Positions 57,330-64,000 of a stretch of DNA of 64,000 nucleotides are shown here, piece after piece. The stretch is taken from contig CM055318.2 in NCBI GenBank assembly GCA_029255685.2, positions 1,617,001-1,681,000 of the forward strand, given 5' to 3'. Source of the stretch: Silene conica. Lineage: Eukaryota; Streptophyta; Magnoliopsida; Caryophyllales; Caryophyllaceae. Below the pieces are notes generated by a model, which worked only from the letters and a program-made list of their open reading frames with translations, ran no database searches and was not told the DNA's origin. A program made the translations under genes and the position numbers. Within the stretch, counting starts at the first letter, position 1, and every line of letters starts with the position of its first letter.

Positions 57330-58283
57330 GATTTTACGAGTGCCAAAAAATAAAAAATAAAGAATGTCTTAAGAAGTGACACTTGACTAACTAGTGACAA
57401 ATTGTAGAAGGCAATTAAAAAGCCACAAATATTTAAGGAAAGAAGACTAAAAGCATAAGGAAAGTAAAGAGAAAGTTGTGAAAACAAATTCCTAACAAAC
57501 TAGATTTTTCCGTAATTACTAAAATTAAGTAAGAATAAGACGACCTTATATTAATTGTATTATGAAGGACGTCATATATGTGACCTAATGAATGTGATGC
57601 CAATTAACACACTTCAACAACTTAACCATGTGCCTACGCGGCTAAGCCTATGCATTATGTTTATGCCACTATGGATCCCAATTCTCATGATTAAGCAAGT
57701 CTCACCTAAAGTCCTAAACCGATATTATCCATTTAAATGGGTTAAACACATACAGTATTATTTATGTTAGACGGATAGTGGCGTCTTAAATAGGAGTCGT
57801 GTTCATAATTATAGAACATTACTATTTTAAGGTACCTCGGTTAACCTTAAATTGTTTCGGATTTAAGATACTGGCCTTTTTAGGATGGAGTTATTCGATT
57901 TATAACAAAAATGGGACAAGTATTACACTACTCAGATAGATGGGGCTAAGTGTTTTGTGTCAAACGAAATATAAATAAATGATAGAGATAAATGAGTGTT
58001 CTTCTGTCTTCTTCTAAACATATGGATAATATAATTAATCCATTTTAACTCTAAAACGAATATCTTCGTGTTAAACAAGAATTTATGATTGTAAATAGTG
58101 GTAAATTCGTCACAAAAATCGTTTTACATATCCCTTATTATAAAACTAATGGATAATTTACCTTAATAATCTTTTTAAAATAACTACTACCAACAGTCAT
58201 TCTCCGTAATAGCAATAGGTGCATCAAAGTCTTTTATAAATGGTTTTATAATGTTTTTGTAAAACTGTTTTTATAAAAGACTT

Positions 58284-58506
58284 AGACCTGTTCATTTCGG
58301 CTGAAACGAGGAGAACTGAATTAATTGGAGTAGAGTTTAATTGAACTAAATTGAGTGGAACTTAGCTGAAATAAATTTAGTTGAATTAAAAGTTAATTTT
58401 GTGAAAATATTAAGTGAACATAATTAATTGAACGTAAATAAAATACAATGGAATACAACCAAACAAAATTGAACGGAGCTGAAATTAAGCCAGAAAGAAT
58501 AGTGTC
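58284..58506. mobile_element. Tourist-like MITE (CTGTTCTTT family), TTA duplication intact
   Basis: 223 bp. Left GACCTGTTCATTTCGGCTG, right end reverse-complemented GACACTATTCTTTCTGGC, flanked by TTA at 58281-58283 and 58507-58509. Body nearly collinear with 51517-51736 (AATTGAACTAAATTGAGTGG, AAAAGTTAATTTTGTGAA). Confidence 0.88.
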
Positions 58507-58899
58507 TTACTCGTAAATGTTCTATAAATGTCTTGAAACAGAGCGGGCCGACATATTGGGCCTATCATTTTATCCATATCTTCATCTAAACCAATTTGGG
58601 CCAGATGTGCTACAATGGCCCAAGGCTAAAGTGGGTAGCCCAATCACAAACGGGCCTATGCCTGATCTGATGATCTCTGTGCTTGTATTATGGGCCTATG
58701 CCTTATTGAGTTTGGAAATAATTTAACTATATAAACCAAGTTTATTTCTCAATTGTTATTCTGTCCGGTTTATTTGTTTACCTATTCTAATTTGAAGTGT
58801 CTCAACCAATTATTTATATTTCTACTTTATGAATGTATATGATGAACAAGTTGATCTTTCACACAAAATTTGGTACCTTGTTATACAAATTATTGATCC

Positions 58900-59780
58900 C
58901 CTCATCCAAATAACAAGTTATTATCTATTTTTATATGACCTAAGAAACCGTCTGTATAATTAACGATGTTTTTGTCCCAAGACCCTAAAATCTTGAAAAC
59001 CGTGTATACACGCTTAAATTTGAGTCGTTTTGTAGGTCGTATCATGTCATGTTTATTTTTCTTCACAGTTTTTCCACCACATGTGCGAGGTCGCTTCATT
59101 AGTTACCGTATCCGATTTCACCTCTAAATAACAACTAATCATCTATTTTTAAGGAGTACTCGATCTTGTCCCAGATTTGTTTATCGATTAACGGTATACT
59201 CAAATGGCTTTGTTTCTTTTCAAAATTTAAGTGACCGTTTTACATGGTATGTCTCATACATTTTTCAAGTCAATCAAACACCCATATAAGGAATATTTGA
59301 TTTTTGTATGAAACTTGTTTATCATGTATTGGCACCCTCAATTATACTTTGTTGCTTCTTAAAATTTGTGTGACTACTTTATATTACCTGAGAAACCTTC
59401 TATATGATTTACGAACATTTTTTTTCCGGGACTCTGAAATCCCGAAAACCGTGTATTATACACTTCGGTTTCAACCGTTCGGAAGGCCGTATCGGACAAG
59501 ATTTATTTTTCTCCCGATTTTTTAAAAACTTAAGCGAACTAATTTTAGGAGGTAACCAATTCGATTTAGGCCAAAATAACGAATATTACTCCATTTTTCA
59601 CGATTTTCAAAGGTTTGACAAATAATGATTTATGGAATTATGGCTTACCGGAACCTCCAAATGTCCTCTGTTTTCCTCAAATTTTGTCGGGGCCACTCTA
59701 TCTGATATGAGGAACATTTTTTGCGATCCACGGAGAATTTTTTCCGGGACGCTGAAATTCTGAAAGCCGTGTATTATACA
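58900..59780. repeat. Repeat block related to 40.6-41.3 kb
   Basis: Contains GAAACCGTCTGTATAATTAACG, TTTTTGTCCCAAGACCCTAAAATC, TACACGCTTAAATTTGAG, CACATGTGCGAGGTCGCTTC and later ACGAACATTTTTTTTCCGG, GACTCTGAAATCCCGAAAAC, GTGTATTATACACTT, present in two to three rounds of roughly 300-430 bp. It shares these words with 40618-41330. Confidence 0.6.
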
Positions 59781-62700
59781 CTTTAATTTCAGACGTTCGA
59801 GCTTGTGACGGATAATATCTGTTATAAGTTGAAAACGGATACTTTAATCTCATAAAAATACAAGTGGACATGCAAGTGAGATAAAGTGAAGCATTATATG
59901 GATAAGACAACTTGCATTATACGAGATGAACGTTATCCGTCTTCGGCTTGTGACGAATAATGTCTGTTTTTTACGATAATTTGGGATTTGAAAATGATGA
60001 TAAGAGTAGGTAGAATAATTGTAGTGACGAGATTAAGTTAGTTGATAAGACTGAAAAAAGTAGGGGGAGAGCATATTTGAGGAATCTTCAAAAAACAGGC
60101 ACCTACTACTTAAAACTTGGAGGGTTTTGGTTTTAATCTTCAGCTTTTTACTTTGACTTTCTCTTTAATATGTTCCTGCTATCCAGCTGCTTATATTTTT
60201 GTCAGAAATTATTTGTATCAACTTTAACCCTTTCCTTACTTCTAACTCAATTAATCCACCATGTGATTATATAGTTTTATGCATGCCAATCAACTACGTA
60301 TATCCATTTCTGTGTTACGCTATACGTAGGGCTGAATATGTCACGTTGTAGCATGGTATGATTGGTAGCCAAACCATTGGCTCGGATTGGTGGAAACCGA
60401 GCCGAGCCAGATTGAGCAGAGCAGGATTAGCCTAGGTTAAACCTGATATTTACCTGATTTGAGTAATTTAGTCTAAATTATTTGACTTGATAGCTGAACT
60501 CGACCTGTACTCGTATTGGTTGATTCAGTCTAACCCGACCTGAAAATTTACACAGATAACTTTATAATAGTTGAATGACCTAGTCGAGCCAGCAAAGTCT
60601 ACCGATCCTAGATGACCCAACCCGAATTTAACCTGACCAGAACCCTACCCAATTGACTCAATTTGTCAAGTCTACCTTGGCCTTGGATCATGGCTACAAA
60701 GGAGGCAGGTAGGACCGAGGCTCACTCAAATGAGGCCTGAACCCGTCTAAGTTAGACGAGAGGAGTCTAGGCTTAGCTTGGCCTAGGTGTATGCACGAGT
60801 TAAGCTAGGCTGGCCACTAGGGCTGGCAAACTGTCGTTTTGCCATTGGGCAAGTAGGGTTGTGTCGGGCCGAACTGATCCATTCTTCTTTAACTATGACG
60901 AAATCCCTAATTGCTAAATTAACCTCGGATACGAGTCGTGTCTGTTCAACCTAATAAAACGTTCAAAAATCTACGTTAATCCCCTAACTCCATAACGAAG
61001 TGTCACGTGCGTGTCACCACGTGGTATATTTTAAAAAGGGTCATGGTAATTTGGTAGTACTTACTCCATAATTAAGAGGTAAAATTGCATTGGTTAATGG
61101 TGACATAGAGCTCACATCATTATCAGTAAGAATCAAAAATGTCTTTAAACTTTATTGTATAGGAAGCAACAACTAAAATGCATATACTTTGATGGAGTGG
61201 TGTGACTTATTCTTTATAAGGACCTCTTTTTGTGATTCCAGAGACCATTTTCTTTTCATCTAAATTCCACGCTTTTAGCTTTATAACAACAACATCTTCT
61301 TCATCAAGTCCCTACCCTATTAATTATTACCCAAATACTAATTTCCGATCAGTAATATCCATCACAAACTTATGACGAGTCAAATAAAACTCACTTTCGT
61401 TTGGTACGTGCTTTTACTTTTGTCTTATATATCTACCTGTGTTACTAATGCATGCTTGACCCGTCACAATCTTGTGGCGGGTATAACGGATTTATACCCG
61501 TCACCAGGGAGAATTATATTCATCAAACTCATTTACCTTTGCTTATACAATCGGGCTTCTCATTCACGTAATAGGGACCTTTATTTATCTATTAACCTAC
61601 ATAAGAATAAGTACTACGCTCTTTCGGCATCATCCTTGAATCAACTTTAGCATGTATTTTGAGACGTTCATCCAAATTATAAAATATCTCGAACATATAG
61701 TAACTATTATAACATCAATCAATACAGACGGAATTGTAACATGAAAATCACGTATATATCTCTAATGACCGACCTCCGCAACCACCATTTTTTATGAGGT
61801 GACAGAGTTTCAAGCCATAAATAACTCCTAAAAAGTTGCTGAAGTCAAAATAACGACCCTCGTAGTTTTTTTTATGTATCTAAAGAATCGATTTTATAAC
61901 TTTCTTTACAAATATGTTACACCTTATATGGAAATACAAACCATTGTCTAAAAAAGTTCATTTCACAAGAAAAAAGAGCCATGGGAATATTGTATTGGTT
62001 TTTTCTAATCTACTATTCTACGCCCTAAGGGTTAAAACTTAAGATTCATACATCAGTAAATATCACCAGATTTATACAATCGACTGTACATATTTGAGTT
62101 TTTTAATAGACAATTTCGAGTTTTAGTGAAAAAAACATGAGCTATATTGTAAATTTATGAATTCTTAAAATTATTATACAAGTAAAACACAATACATATA
62201 AGTTCAACTACATTTTAATTTTACAAAATTAAAATACAACTTAAAATAGTTTAAAAACTCAAAAAATATATACATAAACTCAATTAAATGCATCCTGATT
62301 TGTGCTCAAATTAATAATCTAAATAAAGAAATAATATATGAAAATAAAAGTTTTTTCTACAACTATTTAATTATTATTCATATACAAATGACGTCTGATA
62401 TTTACATTTCTCATGCTATATATACCTTTATTTGAATTTTTAATATGTGCCCTTAATTTGTTTCGGTGCACGGGCATATGTTAGAAAAAATCGATATTTA
62501 CGGACAGCTGGAATATAAAGAGAAATGCACATGAAATTCAACTTTATGATTGCTTGTATTCGAAAAATAGGGCCACAAATTGCGAAAACAACAGGAGGAT
62601 TCTGAATATATTCCTTACTTCAATCTCCATCACTTTTGTCATTTAATTTGGGTTTGAATCATTTTAGTGACTTGACAACATGGTATCCTACGCTATCATA

Positions 62701-64000
62701 TCATTTCAATTATCATGCATGCATTTTTTTGGGGACTATTATGTTTTACGTACGCTCCTAAAATATGTTATTGGGTATGAATGACAAGCGGGCCGAGTCC
62801 GTATGAAAAATGGATAAAATTCGAAATAAAATGAATGGAATTCGAGTAAGGAATGGAATAGATGACGGGTTTGTAGTGGCCGGTGGGACAAATAAAAGCT
62901 CATTTAATAGGAATTTTGGAACTGATTATAAAATAAAATGATAATAAGTACATGTGATAATTGCTTTTGTATCATGAGGTTTAGGTTATTTTCCGACCTG
63001 AGATTAGATAGTATTTTTATTCTGGTGACCTAAAAGATAATATAGCCAAATATTATTTGATTTTCTGAACCTTATAGAATACAAAAATAGATACTAATTA
63101 CAAATTAAATGAAAATTTCACATAGTTTCTTCATGCAAAAAATAATGTATTTTGCTCAACACACTTGTCATGAATTTTAATTGTCACCAAAATGAAGATA
63201 AGTCAAAACTATATGAAAATAAGGTAGAAATTAAATATTCCTCAGTACGGACTATATAGTTGTATACTTCCTCGGTTTTAATCATTAACTATTATTATTG
63301 CTGGAAAGTTGAAATCCCTTCACATATAGACCTTTTTCTTTCTACCCTACTGTCTTCCAATTTTTCCTCTTATAACCGATAAAAATATCATATATTTTGC
63401 TTCGTCCACCTTACCTCTGACCGAACCAGATATTTACTAATTTATTCAATTATGAGAAAAGAAAGGAAGGAAATTGAAAGGAGAAAGTAGATAGACACGC
63501 TCATGTAAAAAAAAATAAACTCCCAATATCATTGGAAAATATTATTCACATAACTATTTACACCAAATCATTTAATTCCTTCAAAAAAAAAATCAATCAT
63601 ATGCAACAAATCATGCATGTATGCATGTCAAAGTAATAATGTGGACCAATTGATTGGGATCCCTATGTGTTTATATGTCAAAGGCATTGTATTCTTCTTT
63701 CACCAAGCAAATTAAAGACATTGAATTGCCCTCTATATTGTGCTCTTCCTTTTTTTCCCTTCTTTAGGCTTTAGTAGTTGAAGCTCTTTTGTCATCTAAT
63801 GATGTTACTTCATGCATCTAAAAACCCAAAAAATGTAATTAAATTTATGTAAATAAATGCTTTAAAATTAATCATTAAATTTTGATTCCTCTTGTATCAA
63901 ACTCTTACCCAAAACCCAAGAAATCTAAATAAAGAAAACATCAATCTTTGATCAAATTGACTTTATAGATTATGTTGTTTGCCATCTATTGCCTCACCTT
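59781..64000. other. Right end: repeats and AT-rich DNA, no gene recognised
   Basis: 59805-59960 and 61365-61510 contain CTTGTGACGG / CCCGTCACAA pieces of the GTGACGGGT MITE family. 60340-60830 is degenerate AACC/GGTT-rich sequence. Two CACGTG (G-box) words lie close together near 61004 and 61018. 62050-62300 is another TACATCTGG-family element. CATGCATG words occur at 63612-63630. No splice-supported reading frame was found; promoter or UTR of a gene beyond the window is possible. Confidence 0.4.

Overview
The window is nuclear plant DNA. Genes have GT-AG introns (one GC-AG), the DNA between them is AT-rich, and the genes are plant-specific: a chloroplast NDH lumen subunit, a Casparian strip protein, an R2R3-MYB, an MIKC*-type MADS-box protein and CDF-type Dof proteins. 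Short repeats with TACTCCGTA- and AGACGGT-type ends suggest a Caryophyllales eudicot (amaranth/chenopod or pink family). That is an inference from repeat style, not proof. Gene models were spliced by hand; all listed coding exons keep phase across their junctions.

Layout. 0.4-1.25 kb: a two-exon remnant of a FAR1-like gene (-). 1.65-3.13 kb: a five-copy minisatellite and a Mutator-like MITE with a perfect 9-bp target duplication. 3.35-4.20 kb: PnsL2-like subunit (+). 4.73-5.87 kb: CASP (-), convergent with PnsL2, with a MITE in intron 2. 7.42-9.26 kb: endosulfine (ENSA/ARPP-19) (-), with a probable leader exon near 10.45 kb and a 161-bp triplicate in the leader intron. 14.53-16.49 kb: RING-H2 protein (+) whose expected start codon reads ACG. 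17.42-20.11 kb: eleven-exon MIKC* MADS-box gene (-). 21-34.8 kb: no intact gene found; two LINE RNase H remnants, a TRIM, a SINE, a hAT element with a perfect 8-bp target duplication, and many MITEs. 34.86-37.68 kb: R2R3-MYB of the MYB52/54/105/117 type (+). 37.7-43.1 kb: tandem repeats, including an alternating A/B 151-bp array. 43.1-54.5 kb: three tandem CDF-type Dof genes (-), about 5 kb apart. 54.5-64 kb: no gene recognised, mainly degenerate repeats.

The most interesting system is the CDF trio. The paralogues keep the Dof finger and N-terminal LFGKNI/LFGRNI motif but differ in the C-terminal block that in known CDFs contacts FKF1/GIGANTEA: largely intact in B, deleted in A, substituted in C. 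They share proximal and distal upstream blocks. The TA-rich position that looks like the TATA box is 9-11 bp in A and B but about 94 bp of (TA)n in C. Shared and private insertions suggest C split first, then A and B. Since CDFs repress CONSTANS-type flowering genes, this may be a locally evolving photoperiod module; that function is inferred from family knowledge.
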